The notes beneath the pieces are model-generated. The model worked only from the letters and a program-made list of their open reading frames with translations, was not told where the DNA came from and searched no databases. From an uncultured Synechococcaceae cyanobacterium (GTDB lineage Bacteria > Cyanobacteriota > Cyanobacteriia > PCC-6307 > Cyanobiaceae), in contig CACPJY010000001.1 in assembly GCA_902634405.1 (NCBI GenBank), positions 1 to 64,000 of the forward strand: DNA of 64,000 nucleotides, given 5' to 3'. Positions 48,436 to 57,833 of this stretch are shown piece by piece; within the stretch, counting starts at the first letter, position 1; every line of letters starts with the position of its first letter. The position numbers and the translations under genes were made by a program.

Positions 48436-49349
48436 ATAGGTCTTGACTGACTTTCGTGATAAGTCCTAATTTGCAACTCAGCCAACAAACCAAAGCAAAA
48501 AAGCTGAACACCAGTCAGGCCAAGAACCACAGCCAAGGTCAACAAAGGTCTATTTGCAATATCTTCTCCCATCATTTTTATGGCAAGCAAATAAAATCCT
48601 GCAATCAAGCTACCTAAAATTGCAACTAAGCCGCCAGAGCCAAAAACATACATAGGTCGAGTTAAGAACCTATTCATAAACCAAACCGTTAACAAATCCA
48701 TTAAGACACGAAAGGTCCGATCAATTCCATATTTGCTGGCCCCATATTGCCTGCCTCGGTGATTCACTTTGACTTCAGTGATTCTTGCCCCTTCAATATT
48801 TGCCAACACAGGCAAAAACCTATGCAGTTCTCCATAAAGGCGCATGTCTTCTAAAACTTCTCTGCGATAAGCCTTTAAAGAGCAACCATAATCATGCAAT
48901 CTCACTCCTGTGACGCGACCAATAAGCCTATTAGCAATCCTAGAGGGCAACTTTCGTTGCAAAACCGCGTCCTGACGTTGATAACGCCAACCACTAACTA
49001 GATCAAAACCCTCTCGCAACTTTTCTACTAAAAGGGGAATATCTGCAGGATCATTTTGCAAATCGCCATCTAAACTTACAATCACATCACCCTTAGCCAC
49101 ATCAAACCCCGCAGCCATCGCAGCCGTTTGTCCATAATTCTTACGAAGAAGTACACCTACAAGTTCAGGCACCTTTGCACTTAGATCTAGTAACACATTC
49201 CCAGTCCCATCAGTAGAACCATCATTAACAAGTATCAATTCAAAGCTTTCGCTAGTAGGACGCAAAGCTGTTAGAAGCTCTTCTACAAGCTTAGGGAGGC
49301 TTTCTGCCTCGTTATAGATTGGAACAACTACAGAAAGATTAAGGGTCAT
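48390..49349 (-). CDS. Polyprenyl-phosphate family 2 glycosyltransferase (GtrB/ArnC/DPM1-like)
   Basis: Transfers a sugar to a polyprenyl phosphate for use at the outer side of the membrane. Catalytic domain: LSVVVPIYNEAESLPKLVEELL, LVNDGSTDGTG, SLDGDLQNDPADIP (metal site), then two C-terminal helices (PMYVFGSGGLVAILGSLIAGF; LTLAVVLGLTGVQLFCFGLLAELQIR). The open frame starts seven codons earlier at 49370, but MTLNLSVVVP at 49349 matches family length better. Sugar and final acceptor unknown. Confidence 0.87.
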   Translation of the reverse strand: MTLNLSVVVPIYNEAESLPKLVEELLTALRPTSESFELILVNDGSTDGTGNVLLDLSAKVPELVGVLLRKNYGQTAAMAAGFDVAKGDVIVSLDGDLQNDPADIPLLVEKLREGFDLVSGWRYQRQDAVLQRKLPSRIANRLIGRVTGVRLHDYGCSLKAYRREVLEDMRLYGELHRFLPVLANIEGARITEVKVNHRGRQYGASKYGIDRTFRVLMDLLTVWFMNRFLTRPMYVFGSGGLVAILGSLIAGFYLLAIKMMGEDIANRPLLTLAVVLGLTGVQLFCFGLLAELQIRTYHESQSRPIYRIRETFRGGRSFT

Positions 49350-49396
49350 AGTTTCTATAAAAGTCCCCACCTAAAAGATCAAAGAAGTACAAGGTT

Positions 49397-50149
49397 TTAA
49401 GCGAGAGTAGTACCGTCGTGACAAATGTGCACCCTCGCTGCTCCTCTTAGAATTGAACGGTAATGGCAAGCAATAATGCTTTTATCCGTAGGGTATAAGT
49501 TATCAACACCTATCCCATTGCGGCCATTGTGCAATCCAGAGCTATGCCAATAAAAGCCTTTAGCTTTATAAATTGCCACATGTGTGCATCGTTCATTAGA
49601 ACCAAAAAATAGGAGATCTCCTTGCAAAAGACTCTCAAAATTGTTTGGCTTTAACTCAATTGACTGGCAAAAACTTTCTTGCTGATAAGCATCTCTAGGC
49701 AACCAGATCCCTTGACTCGCGAACGCTGTTTGAACAAGTCCAGAACAATCAAAATCAGGTCCTACAGTTCCACCCCACAAATAGTGATTAGATTTCCTGC
49801 TTGCCTCCTCAATCCAACTCAAAACAGCAGGTATTCTTTGCTGGATTTCTTCTGAAGAAATAACTGCAGGTTCAAAAACTGCTCGCTGAATTGCTTTACC
49901 CAAGAGATCACTTAATTCAAACCAGCAATGATAACCATCCTCAATCAATCGAACTTCAACCCTCTTAGAAGGTTCCTCATTGGTTAAATCAGTTGGCTTA
50001 GAGAGCAACTGAAAGCTCCTACCTGAAGAAGCTTGCGTTGACAATACTGTCCCTGTTTCACAAGCAAAGCCATCTAAATCTGTCAGTAATTCCCAAATAC
50101 TTCCAATTTCAATTAGGTCTAAAGCTATATGAGTGCCTAAGGTCTGCAT
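49397..50149 (-). CDS. NlpC/P60 cysteine peptidase with N-terminal SH3-like region
   Basis: Cleaves peptidoglycan stem peptides between D-Glu and meso-DAP in its characterised relatives. 250 residues; about 1-100 is the SH3b-like part, then the catalytic domain with Cys135 in DCSGLVQ, His190 in CTHVAIY and a third polar residue near 202. YLWGG precedes the cysteine, as in the Anabaena/Nostoc NlpC/P60 enzymes. There is no signal peptide. It is divergent from the beta-lactamase-like gene, 17 bases apart; both would act on wall material. Confidence 0.88.
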   Translation of the reverse strand: MQTLGTHIALDLIEIGSIWELLTDLDGFACETGTVLSTQASSGRSFQLLSKPTDLTNEEPSKRVEVRLIEDGYHCWFELSDLLGKAIQRAVFEPAVISSEEIQQRIPAVLSWIEEASRKSNHYLWGGTVGPDFDCSGLVQTAFASQGIWLPRDAYQQESFCQSIELKPNNFESLLQGDLLFFGSNERCTHVAIYKAKGFYWHSSGLHNGRNGIGVDNLYPTDKSIIACHYRSILRGAARVHICHDGTTLA

Positions 50150-50166
50150 GAAGTGATTGGAGCGCT

Positions 50167-51063
50167 ATGGCGTTCTACCGTCAAGACCCTCAAATGAATA
50201 ACGAGCTTTCTGAGCTTTTAGACAGTTTGGAAAGTGAGGGTAGACCTGGACTGAAAAATAGTATCGCAATTACCTGGATTCGCTACGAAACAGCCAATCC
50301 AATAGCAGGTAAAGGTTTTGGTGCATCCTGGTCAGAAGAAAGACTGCTCTATCCAGCGAGTGTCGTCAAACTATTTTATGCAGCGGCCGTGGAGGCTTGG
50401 CTTATTAAAGATTTAATCCCAGAGAGTAAAGAGTTGACTAGAGCAACGAAAGACATGCTGCAGGACTCTAGTAATGACGCAACAAGTTTAGTTTTGGATC
50501 TATTAACAGGAACAACTAGTGGCCCTTCATTAACTGGACAAGGTTGGGATTCATGGAAGCAACAACGGCAATTAGTGAATCACTGGCTCAAGGCACTTGA
50601 CTGGGAAGAGCTTAAGCAAATTAATTGTTGTCAGAAAACATGGAGCGAGGGACCATATGGCAGAGAACAAGATTTCTACGGAACTGAGCAGGGTAACCGA
50701 AATGCAATTTCGACAATCGCAACAGCTAGGATGCTTGAGTCAATAATGACAGGTGAGATCCTTTCACCTAGAGGATGTAAACGCCTTCGTGAATACTTAT
50801 CCAGATCACTAGATGTTAATCAACGAGAAAATGATCCTGAGAACCAGGTAGATGGATTTATCGGAGAAGGACTCCCAAAAGGAAGCAAGCTTTGGAGCAA
50901 AGCAGGTTTAATGAGTCAAGCTCGGCATGATGCTGCATGGTTCTGCTTACCTAATAAAGAACCAATGCTTTTAGTCGTTTTTAGTCTTGGAAATCAGAGA
51001 GCTAAAGATATATCTTTATTACCACTAATAACTAAAAGATTAAGCAACTTTAGCAGAAGTTAG
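50167..51063 (+). CDS. Class A beta-lactamase-like serine hydrolase
   Basis: 298 residues with the penicillin-binding/beta-lactamase fold (PF13354 type). SxxK nucleophile: Ser65-Val-Val-Lys68 in YPASVVKLF; an SxN-like SSN at 101-103; and a SKAG in place of KTG near residue 244. No Glu166-type omega loop is evident and there is no signal peptide, so antibiotic hydrolysis is unlikely. A peptidase or amidase role on cell-wall fragments is more plausible. ATG at 50167 leaves almost no leader next to the divergent NlpC/P60 gene. Confidence 0.8.
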   Translation: MAFYRQDPQMNNELSELLDSLESEGRPGLKNSIAITWIRYETANPIAGKGFGASWSEERLLYPASVVKLFYAAAVEAWLIKDLIPESKELTRATKDMLQDSSNDATSLVLDLLTGTTSGPSLTGQGWDSWKQQRQLVNHWLKALDWEELKQINCCQKTWSEGPYGREQDFYGTEQGNRNAISTIATARMLESIMTGEILSPRGCKRLREYLSRSLDVNQRENDPENQVDGFIGEGLPKGSKLWSKAGLMSQARHDAAWFCLPNKEPMLLVVFSLGNQRAKDISLLPLITKRLSNFSRS

Positions 51064-51144
51064 TATTATTTTTAGAGAAAGAACTAGGTGCAAATTTATT
51101 AGAATTAAAATAATTAAGTTCCTATTTAAAAGAAAAGAGCTTAA

Positions 51145-51162
51145 ATCATTAAATTTAATGAT
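51145..51162. repeat. Perfect AT-rich palindrome between convergent genes
   Basis: ATCATTAAATTTAATGAT is an 18-base perfect palindrome next to the ABC transporter stop, in the 103-base gap after the beta-lactamase-like gene. It could help terminate transcription from the plus strand, weakly, since CTTTCT follows. Confidence 0.4.
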
Positions 51163-51166
51163 CTTT

Positions 51167-52948
51167 CTATAATATATTATCAGCTTTAATCGAACCATCC
51201 TCGATTCTCAATATATGATTACAGCCTGACAAGCTTTGTATTCTATGAGCAATCATGATAATTGTTATATCAAAACTAATTGAATCTATTGATTGCATTA
51301 AAGCAGCCTCAGTTTCCAAATCTAAGGCACTTGTGGCTTCATCAAATATTAAAATTTGAGCATCCTTATAAAAAGCCCTTGCTATTGCAATACGTTGTCT
51401 TTGCCCCCCACTAAGCCTAACGCCTTGCTCACCTACAAAAGTTGAATAACCATCCGGCAAATCATCAATTAAACCTTCGAGTTGAGCTTTTCTAGCTGCT
51501 GTTTTTAGTTTAAAGAAATCAATATCATCTTTCGCGATTCCAAGTGCTATATTCTCTGCAATAGTACTATCTGTAAGATAAATATCTTGAGGAACATGAG
51601 CAACAGATGCCATCCAACAATGAATCATTTCTGGCTTGCATAAATCGTGCAAATCATTACCGTCTATGAATACCTGGCCATTAGTAGGCCTAAGGAGACC
51701 CATTAAAATATTCAATGTTGTTGTTTTCCCTCCTCCAGTTTTGCCAATAATTCCTATTCTATCTCCTTTTCGGATCCTGAAATTAACCTTATTTATGACA
51801 TTGGGTAATTGATCTTTATAGCGAAAACTTACATCTTTAAAAGATATTTCTGAATTTAACTTTATAGGCTCTATATTAGCTAATTGTGCATACTCGGGCT
51901 CGGGTAAAGACAATAAATCCAGAAGCCTCACCAAACTAGGCTTTCCTGCCTTCAGGTAGCCATAGCATTCATAAATTTTCTGGGCAATTGGCAAGAGTTT
52001 CTGAGCACCAATTACAAGTGCTCCAATAATTGGTAGAGCTTTAGTAATCCCACCATTTAAAACTAGAAAAAAGCCAATGCTCGCAATTAGAACAATCCCT
52101 AAAGGCTCTATAATTAATTTTGGAAAACCGATAAGGTATCTAATTTCTCCAACTAAATCTCTATTCTTCCTATCTGAAGCCTGAAATAAATTCACATAAA
52201 AATTTTGTGTTCCATCTAAAATTACATCTCTGACTGCTCCAAATCCTTCATTCAAAGCTTGTAAAACTTTTTCGCTAAGTTTAACTTTCTGAGATCCAGA
52301 TTTTTGAAGCTGTATCTTGGCATTGTTTATACAAATAAAATAAACTAAAGCTATAATAAGTCCAGAGGCAATTGTAATACGCCAATCTATTATTAACAAT
52401 GCAATAGTCAATGCTATAGAAATTAGACTAGAACTACAAAGTATAAGAAACGGGCTAATTATGAGAGCGACTGTTTCAGCAACTGAGTTCAAGATTGTAG
52501 AAATAAGCACACTAGAATTCTGACTTACATGAAAAGAATATGGTTGCCATAATGTTCTTGAATAAGCATTAGAAGCTAAATCAGATCCAACAGCTGCAGA
52601 GAATCTAGAACTAAGTCTTAATTCTAGAAGACGAATTGAGGCAGAAAGAATCGCTGACAGGCCAAAGAAGATTGTAATAATGAGCAAAAGCTCCTGAATT
52701 CCATTAATTCCTAACCGATTAGTCAAAAACCGGATGAAAGGGTGACCTAATAAGCCTTGTGGGTTAGCAATAACAGCTAAAAAGGGCAATACAGATGCAA
52801 GAGTTAAAACCTCAGCCAAGCTGCTAGCAAACATCAATAGAAGAAGAGAAAATAATTGTTTCTTCCGTCGTCGATCTACTTTGGACCAAAGCTGGATTAG
52901 CAAATGGTTGATTGTCTTTGACTCGTTCTTAAAGGTTTTCGTATTCAT
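51167..52948 (-). CDS. ABC exporter, membrane and ATPase domains fused
   Basis: 593 residues: six-helix transmembrane domain (about 30-330) and ATPase domain (about 360-590). Walker A GKTGGGKTT near residue 400, signature LSGGQRQR near 510, Walker B ILIFDEATSALD near 533, and the switch His in MIAHR near 563. The layout matches half-transporters of the MsbA/PglK type that flip lipid-linked sugars or lipids. The start ATG 52948 is clear. It neighbours a methyltransferase and glycosyltransferase, hinting at surface polysaccharide work, but no substrate can be named. Confidence 0.9.
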   Translation of the reverse strand: MNTKTFKNESKTINHLLIQLWSKVDRRRKKQLFSLLLLMFASSLAEVLTLASVLPFLAVIANPQGLLGHPFIRFLTNRLGINGIQELLLIITIFFGLSAILSASIRLLELRLSSRFSAAVGSDLASNAYSRTLWQPYSFHVSQNSSVLISTILNSVAETVALIISPFLILCSSSLISIALTIALLIIDWRITIASGLIIALVYFICINNAKIQLQKSGSQKVKLSEKVLQALNEGFGAVRDVILDGTQNFYVNLFQASDRKNRDLVGEIRYLIGFPKLIIEPLGIVLIASIGFFLVLNGGITKALPIIGALVIGAQKLLPIAQKIYECYGYLKAGKPSLVRLLDLLSLPEPEYAQLANIEPIKLNSEISFKDVSFRYKDQLPNVINKVNFRIRKGDRIGIIGKTGGGKTTTLNILMGLLRPTNGQVFIDGNDLHDLCKPEMIHCWMASVAHVPQDIYLTDSTIAENIALGIAKDDIDFFKLKTAARKAQLEGLIDDLPDGYSTFVGEQGVRLSGGQRQRIAIARAFYKDAQILIFDEATSALDLETEAALMQSIDSISFDITIIMIAHRIQSLSGCNHILRIEDGSIKADNIL

Positions 52949-53019
52949 TAATTCCTATGCGAAGGGTTCGCTGGCAAACACTATTAATCATGAGGTTAAC
53001 CTTAGTTAGAGATAACTAA

Positions 53020-53048
53020 TAAATCCAAATATCTCCATATTGGATTTA
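53020..53048 (-). terminator. Weak terminator-like hairpin
   Basis: TAAATCCAA (53020-53028) pairs with TTGGATTTA (53040-53048) around 11 bases, about 45 bases after the methyltransferase stop on the minus strand. Only a short T-rich stretch follows, so efficiency is doubtful. Confidence 0.35.
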
Positions 53049-53092
53049 GATTAAAAGAATGCCTAGATAATGGATTCCTATGTGAATAAACC

Positions 53093-54022
53093 CTAAAAGT
53101 AAGCAATTGCGAAGAGCGATGGAGGTGTTTTCAACTCGTGCGATAGATTCTCAAAACAATCATCTATTAAATAATCATACGAGCAAAATAACTGACTTTT
53201 CTTTCTTAGAATCTCATGCTGTGATGCCCAACCCGCTTTCCAGGCGAGACCTCTTGTCCAACCCCAGATCTTTCTCTTGTTATAAAAGTGCTTAATTTCC
53301 TTAGCGCCTGCGCGTTTCAAGAGTTTTTCTAGGCCCTCTTTCGTAAACAATGTCCTATGAAAAGGCGCCATGAAATTCCATGCATACTCTTTCAATACTT
53401 TCATTTGCAGGGCAGAACCAGAAGGCACTTGTATTAGAACTGCTCCTCCTTCGTGTGACAAGGCAAATTGTTTGATCCTTTTTATCGAATCAAGTGGATC
53501 CCAGAGATGTTCTAAAACATCACTAAGAACAACAAGGTCCACCCTTTCCAATGAAAGCATTAATTTATCAAGGGATTCAATGGATCCACAAAATAACTTG
53601 TCTCGTAGCTCCGGTTTAATGGTTGTAACTTCAAACGCCTTTGAATCCGGTTCAACTCCATATGCTTTAAAGCCTTTTTCATGAAAACTCGCGACAAGTT
53701 CTCCATTCCCACAACCTATGTCAAGAATAGATTTAGGAATAGTGCTAAGGAAACTAATAAACTCTTCCGCAGTATCGAGACATAACAACAATCTCTGCGC
53801 AATGTCTTTTTCAGGGGCAAATTTGAAATTTGATGATGAATACCAATACTCCTTATGTAATTCTGAGAGCGTTTCCTGGTCTTGAACCTGCTCATCTTGC
53901 AGAAATATTGTGAGGCAATCTGCACACTGCGAGTAGTTGTATCCTGACAGTGAGAAATCCTTCTTGACTGAAATAAAATTATTGGTATTCCTTTTGTCGC
54001 TTTGACAAGCGGGGCAATTCAT
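53093..54022 (-). CDS. Class I SAM methyltransferase with zinc-ribbon N-terminus
   Basis: 309 residues. Cys3, Cys6, Cys33 and Cys36 form a likely zinc site (NCPACQS and QCADC), followed by motif I ILDIGCGNGE (about 99-108), acidic VEPD near 127 and LSDVLEHLWDP. Proteins of this shape occur in sugar-modifying and capsule gene clusters, for example deoxysugar C-methylation. The exact substrate is unknown. It may be accessory: it sits near tRNA-Ser, next to the exporter, in the only part of the window that looks like an island edge. Confidence 0.82.
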   Translation of the reverse strand: MNCPACQSDKRNTNNFISVKKDFSLSGYNYSQCADCLTIFLQDEQVQDQETLSELHKEYWYSSSNFKFAPEKDIAQRLLLCLDTAEEFISFLSTIPKSILDIGCGNGELVASFHEKGFKAYGVEPDSKAFEVTTIKPELRDKLFCGSIESLDKLMLSLERVDLVVLSDVLEHLWDPLDSIKRIKQFALSHEGGAVLIQVPSGSALQMKVLKEYAWNFMAPFHRTLFTKEGLEKLLKRAGAKEIKHFYNKRKIWGWTRGLAWKAGWASQHEILRKKSQLFCSYDYLIDDCFENLSHELKTPPSLFAIAYF

Positions 54023-54433
54023 TCAATAAAAGTAATTTTTAAAATCTTACTTCAACGACACTAAAGCTGAAATTAGGTGGTTCACGATAATTTTCGAATG
54101 AACCAAACAGCTCATTGACATGAAATTAAAAATATCTTCTACATGCTTCTATTCAGTCATAAAGGAACTATCAATTTTTTTAACTCGCATTCACGTCATT
54201 GAATCTTAAAAAGTACGGAGAGGAGTGGATTCCGCCTAAGACCCTATGACACCGTATGGGAAGGCATGTGACGCTGTAATAGGTAGTTGAGGGCATTTCC
54301 CCCACAATTTCCCCCATGCATTAGTTGATACGGGATGGCACTATGTGATTACACCTGAGACTTCTTTTTGAGCGTCCAACTACCTTTTCTACACTTTTGG
54401 GAGTCTATGAGACTCCCTGAATCAACATAGATA
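54023..54433. other. Gene-free region by tRNA-Ser with tRNA 3'-end look-alike
   Basis: 411 bases without a convincing gene. TACGGAGAGG at 54214-54223 repeats the bases at 54432-54441 that form the 3' end of tRNA-Ser, and GGATTC follows in both after a slightly different spacer. Between them: a 9-base inverted repeat AGGTAGTTG/CAACTACCT (54281-54289, 54377-54385), a doubled GGGGGAAAT on the minus strand, and hairpin GGGAGTC/GACTCCC (54399-54417) without a T run. It could be a decayed attachment site. Confidence 0.35.
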
Positions 54434-54522
54434 CGGAGAGGGAGGGATTCGAACCCTCGACAGAAGTTGCCTCCTGTAACTCCTTAGCAGGGAGCCGCTT
54501 TCAACCACTCAGCCACCTCTCC
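54434..54522 (-). tRNA. tRNA-Ser (anticodon GCT)
   Basis: Type II tRNA with a long variable arm. Acceptor GGAGAGG pairs with CCTCTCC, anticodon stem GCTCC/GGAGT around CTGCTAA, T-arm GAGGG/CCCTC with TTCGAAT. The anticodon GCT reads AGC/AGT. Discriminator G, as expected for Ser. CCA not encoded. Confidence 0.95.
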
Positions 54523-54584
54523 AGTGGCTTGCCTACCTTATCAAGTTGCCTTGAAAAACGTCCAAAGAAAAATCGAAATCACTT

Positions 54585-55775
54585 TCAAATAACAACTCTA
54601 GGCAACCGGTCCTTGAAGCGACAAAGGACCTCCCATGGAATGGAACCGCTTATATCACTCCAATATTGGGGTGTAATGCACTGACCTTGATCCCGCCCAA
54701 AAATTGTAATCACACTCCCGACAGCTAAGCCAGGGTGATCAGTTGCATCCAATATCAATTGGTCCATAGTTATTGCGCCCACTTGAGGGACAAATTCCCC
54801 ATCTAACAAAGCAGATATATTTCCTGAGAGGGATCGATCAACACCATCCGCATACCCTATTGCAACAACAGCCAGTTTTGTTGGTCTATCGGTGATAAAA
54901 GAATGCCCATAACTCACTCCAACACCTGCTGCTACATTTCTCAATAAAGTAACTCTGGCCTTAACTGCCATTGCAGGAATTAAGTCCAAGTTTTGATTAC
55001 CAATGGGACTATATCCGTAGATAGAGAGGCCTACTCGAACCATATCAAAATGTAATTTCCTATCAATCAAAGTTCCTGCTGAGTTAGCCAAATGGAAGCA
55101 GGGTATCTCTGAACCTGTTGAACAGTTTGTGACTACTGACTCAAATCTCTCTCTTTGTAGATTGGTCAACTGTGAAGCTTGACCGTTATAAACATCATCA
55201 GCAGATGCTAAGTGGCTATATAAGCCTTCTAATTTAAGATTCTCGAGTTGTTTAATCTTCTCCACTAAACTATTTGCGTCTTTCAAATCACATCCAAGTC
55301 TTGTCATTCCTGTATCAAACTTGAGATGAGCCCTAAAAATTTTTCCCGAATCTTGAGCTATCGAGTCACAAATATAAGCTTCCCTGATAGAACATAAGGT
55401 CGGCATCAGATCCCAATGAAAAGATGCCCTTAAATCTTCCGCATCTATCAAATTTCCTAAGATTAAAACTGGTTTATTAACTCCTGCTTTCCTAAGCTGA
55501 ATCCCCTCTTGAAGGGTTGCAACCCCTAAGCTGCTCGCCCCACCTCTTATTGCAGCTCTGGCCACCGTCTCAGCACCATGTCCATATCCATCAGCTTTCA
55601 CAACTGCCATTAAAGAACAGCTTGGTTTTATATACCTTTTAAGAATTGCTGTATTGGCTTCAATTGCCTGCGGGCTAACCTCAATCCAAGCCCTGAGACG
55701 CGGATTATAGATATCCAAAGCCTCATGAATCGTACCCGTAGGTAGATCACCTGATTTAGCGATCAAATCGCTCAT
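54585..55775 (-). CDS. alr: Alanine racemase
   Basis: PLP enzyme making D-alanine for peptidoglycan. 396 residues, with the PLP lysine Lys60 in AVVKADGYGHG and the catalytic tyrosine in GVSYGHSF near residue 290. KFDTGMTRLG and VGLSIYGYSP are further family stretches. N-terminal TIM barrel and C-terminal beta domain are both complete. It is divergent from the HNH gene, 70 bases away. Confidence 0.95.
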   Translation of the reverse strand: MSDLIAKSGDLPTGTIHEALDIYNPRLRAWIEVSPQAIEANTAILKRYIKPSCSLMAVVKADGYGHGAETVARAAIRGGASSLGVATLQEGIQLRKAGVNKPVLILGNLIDAEDLRASFHWDLMPTLCSIREAYICDSIAQDSGKIFRAHLKFDTGMTRLGCDLKDANSLVEKIKQLENLKLEGLYSHLASADDVYNGQASQLTNLQRERFESVVTNCSTGSEIPCFHLANSAGTLIDRKLHFDMVRVGLSIYGYSPIGNQNLDLIPAMAVKARVTLLRNVAAGVGVSYGHSFITDRPTKLAVVAIGYADGVDRSLSGNISALLDGEFVPQVGAITMDQLILDATDHPGLAVGSVITIFGRDQGQCITPQYWSDISGSIPWEVLCRFKDRLPRVVI

Positions 55776-55845
55776 AGAAAAAAAAGAAGAAGTGCTGCGA
55801 AAAAATTTTTATACGGTTATCATCTCGCTTAATTAGGGGGCTGGC

Positions 55846-56349
55846 ATGGTCCAGGTTCTGGTTCTAAATGCTTCCTATGAGCCCTTAAACGTCACAACTT
55901 GGCGTAGAGCACTAGTGATGATGCTCAAAGGTAAGGCAGAGAGTCTAGAAGAAGATGAAAATCGTGTTATTCGTCATGGGACCAATCTCCCCACTGTTAT
56001 TCGATTACGTCATTTTGTAAGAGTGCCTTTTAGAGAGCTACCTCTCACAAGGCGAAATATTTTTAATCGAGATAATCACTCCTGCCAATATTGTGGTTAC
56101 ATAGGTGAAAAACTGTCAATAGACCATGTAATACCTCGAAGTCGCGGAGGAATTGATAGCTGGGAAAATGTTATTACAGCCTGCCTAGATTGCAATGTCG
56201 TCAAAGGAAATCGAACTCCTACTGAAGCAAATATGCATTTAAGAAAAAAGCCAATAAGGCCTGCTCACAACATAAGCTTTGAAGCTAAGAAACAAATAGA
56301 AGCTGGTAGATATAACGAGTGGAGAAAATATGTGATTGGCTGGAATTAA
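55846..56349 (+). CDS. HNH endonuclease-domain protein
   Basis: 167 residues. The HNH finger has Cys80, Cys83, Asp93-His94, Asn108 and Cys113/Cys116 (CQYCG, SIDHVIPRSRGG, WENVITAC, CLDCN), so both zinc and catalytic residues are intact. The N-terminal VLVLNASYEPLNVTTWRRA is typical of the stand-alone HNH proteins conserved across cyanobacteria. They are not obviously parts of introns or restriction systems; a DNA repair or recombination role is guessed. The only plus-strand gene between alr and the end of the window. Confidence 0.9.
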   Translation: MVQVLVLNASYEPLNVTTWRRALVMMLKGKAESLEEDENRVIRHGTNLPTVIRLRHFVRVPFRELPLTRRNIFNRDNHSCQYCGYIGEKLSIDHVIPRSRGGIDSWENVITACLDCNVVKGNRTPTEANMHLRKKPIRPAHNISFEAKKQIEAGRYNEWRKYVIGWN

Positions 56350-56368
56350 ATAATTAAGAATTATCCTC

Positions 56369-57466
56369 TTAGGAATTGTCCTGAATAGATAATTGTTCAA
56401 TTTGTGCCCTTTGTTCTTCTGCTATACAGGAACCAATTAAATCATCTAATTGCCCTTCAAGAACTGGATCAAGAGCAAAATTCTTACCTAAGCGATGATC
56501 AGTAGTTCTATTGTCTTTATAGTTATAAGTACGTATCTTTTCACTGCGATCACCAGTCCCAACCTGCGCTCTTCTTTGAGAACTTTCTCGTTCATTCGCC
56601 TCGGCTATTTGCCTCTCAAGCAATTTAGCCCGCAAAATCTCCATCGCCCTTTCTCTATTTTGTAACTGTGATCGCTCTTGAGTACAAAAGACTCTTATTC
56701 CTGTTGGCTTGTGAAGTAGATCAACAGCAGTTTCAACCTTATTCACATTCTGACCTCCAGCTCCACCAGAGCGAGCTGTATTAATTTCTAGATCGCCTGA
56801 CTCAATCTGAACCTCTACGGGATCTGCTTCTGGCATTACTGCAACTGTTGCTGTAGACGTATGAACCCGCCCTTGAGATTCGGTAGCAGGGACTCTTTGA
56901 ACTCTGTGAACTCCAGCTTCAAACTTGAGTTGACTAAAAACAGCAGGACCTTTAACTGAAATAATTAACTCTCTAAACCCTCCCAAATCAGCTTCTGTAG
57001 AACTCATTGGCTTAACTAACCACCCAACTCGTTGTCCGTATCTTTCATACATGCGAGCAAGGTCTCCTGCCCATAAACAAGCCTCATCGCCTCCTGCTCC
57101 AGCACGAATTTCAAGCATCACACTCCTTTCGTCTCTGGGATCCTTAGGAAGTAATGCAAGAGTTAAGCGATTAATGATTTCCGACTTTCTACTCTGAATC
57201 TGATCCAACTCATCCTGGACCAAGGCTTCCATATCAGAGTCACCTCTAATTTCACGAAGTAAATCCTGATTCTGTTCCCACTCCTGTTCAGCGCCTTGAA
57301 GTTCTTCATAGTCCAAAACAAGTGGTTCAAGTCGAGATCTCTCTCTAGCAATACTCTCCAAACGTTTTGGATCTGAAGCAACATCAGGGTCTGCCAACTG
57401 ACGCTCTAGACTTCGGAAACTAGAGGTGGCTGTTTCAAGACGAGATTTCAGAGCTGAAGAATCCAT
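56369..57466 (-). CDS. prfA: Peptide chain release factor 1
   Basis: Recognises UAA/UAG stop codons and hydrolyses peptidyl-tRNA. 365 residues. Domain 3 carries the GGQ motif ([13 protein letters not shown]), and the PAT-type recognition region [16 protein letters not shown] lies just before it, which separates RF1 from RF2. Four domains present with no gap. It ends the long minus-strand ribosomal cluster, 41 bases after rpmE. Confidence 0.97.
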   Translation of the reverse strand: MDSSALKSRLETATSSFRSLERQLADPDVASDPKRLESIARERSRLEPLVLDYEELQGAEQEWEQNQDLLREIRGDSDMEALVQDELDQIQSRKSEIINRLTLALLPKDPRDERSVMLEIRAGAGGDEACLWAGDLARMYERYGQRVGWLVKPMSSTEADLGGFRELIISVKGPAVFSQLKFEAGVHRVQRVPATESQGRVHTSTATVAVMPEADPVEVQIESGDLEINTARSGGAGGQNVNKVETAVDLLHKPTGIRVFCTQERSQLQNRERAMEILRAKLLERQIAEANERESSQRRAQVGTGDRSEKIRTYNYKDNRTTDHRLGKNFALDPVLEGQLDDLIGSCIAEEQRAQIEQLSIQDNS

Positions 57467-57507
57467 AACACTTTCCTATTTTTGCTATGGACTGTTTTGC
57501 ATAAAAA

Positions 57508-57801
57508 TCAGACTTCAGATTCTGGTTCCTTCTTGGGGTTCTTAGATGACTTTTTCGATTTTACTGAGGCATCATCAGCCTCTTTATCTGAAGAGGATCC
57601 CATTCCATATTTGCGCATAAATCTATCAACGCGGCCCTCAGTATCCAAAATCTTTTGTGTTCCTGTGAAAAAAGGATGATTACCACTCCAAACATCTACA
57701 TGAATTTCAGGCTGGGTTGCACCAGTTGTCATTACAACCTCACCATTACAAATCACTTTCGCATCTGGATACCAAGTTGGATGAATGTCAGGCTTCGGCA
57801 T
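57508..57801 (-). CDS. rpmE: 50S ribosomal protein L31
   Basis: 97 residues. The core (PDIHPTWYPDAKVICNGEVVMTTG to GRVDRFMRKYG) matches cyanobacterial L31. The zinc CxxC pair is absent, only one Cys remains, so this is a zinc-independent form. A Ser/Lys-rich tail of about 25 residues makes it longer than the usual 70-80. It follows rpsI by 32 bases. Confidence 0.95.
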   Translation of the reverse strand: MPKPDIHPTWYPDAKVICNGEVVMTTGATQPEIHVDVWSGNHPFFTGTQKILDTEGRVDRFMRKYGMGSSSDKEADDASVKSKKSSKNPKKEPESEV

Positions 57802-57833
57802 GGAAATAAATTAGAAAGAATAAAGAATAAAGT

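Noticed and set aside
54180-54320. 46-codon minus-strand frame through the tRNA-Ser look-alike as an integrase relic
   Set aside because: No tyrosine recombinase residues (R-H-R-Y) can be found; too short to call.
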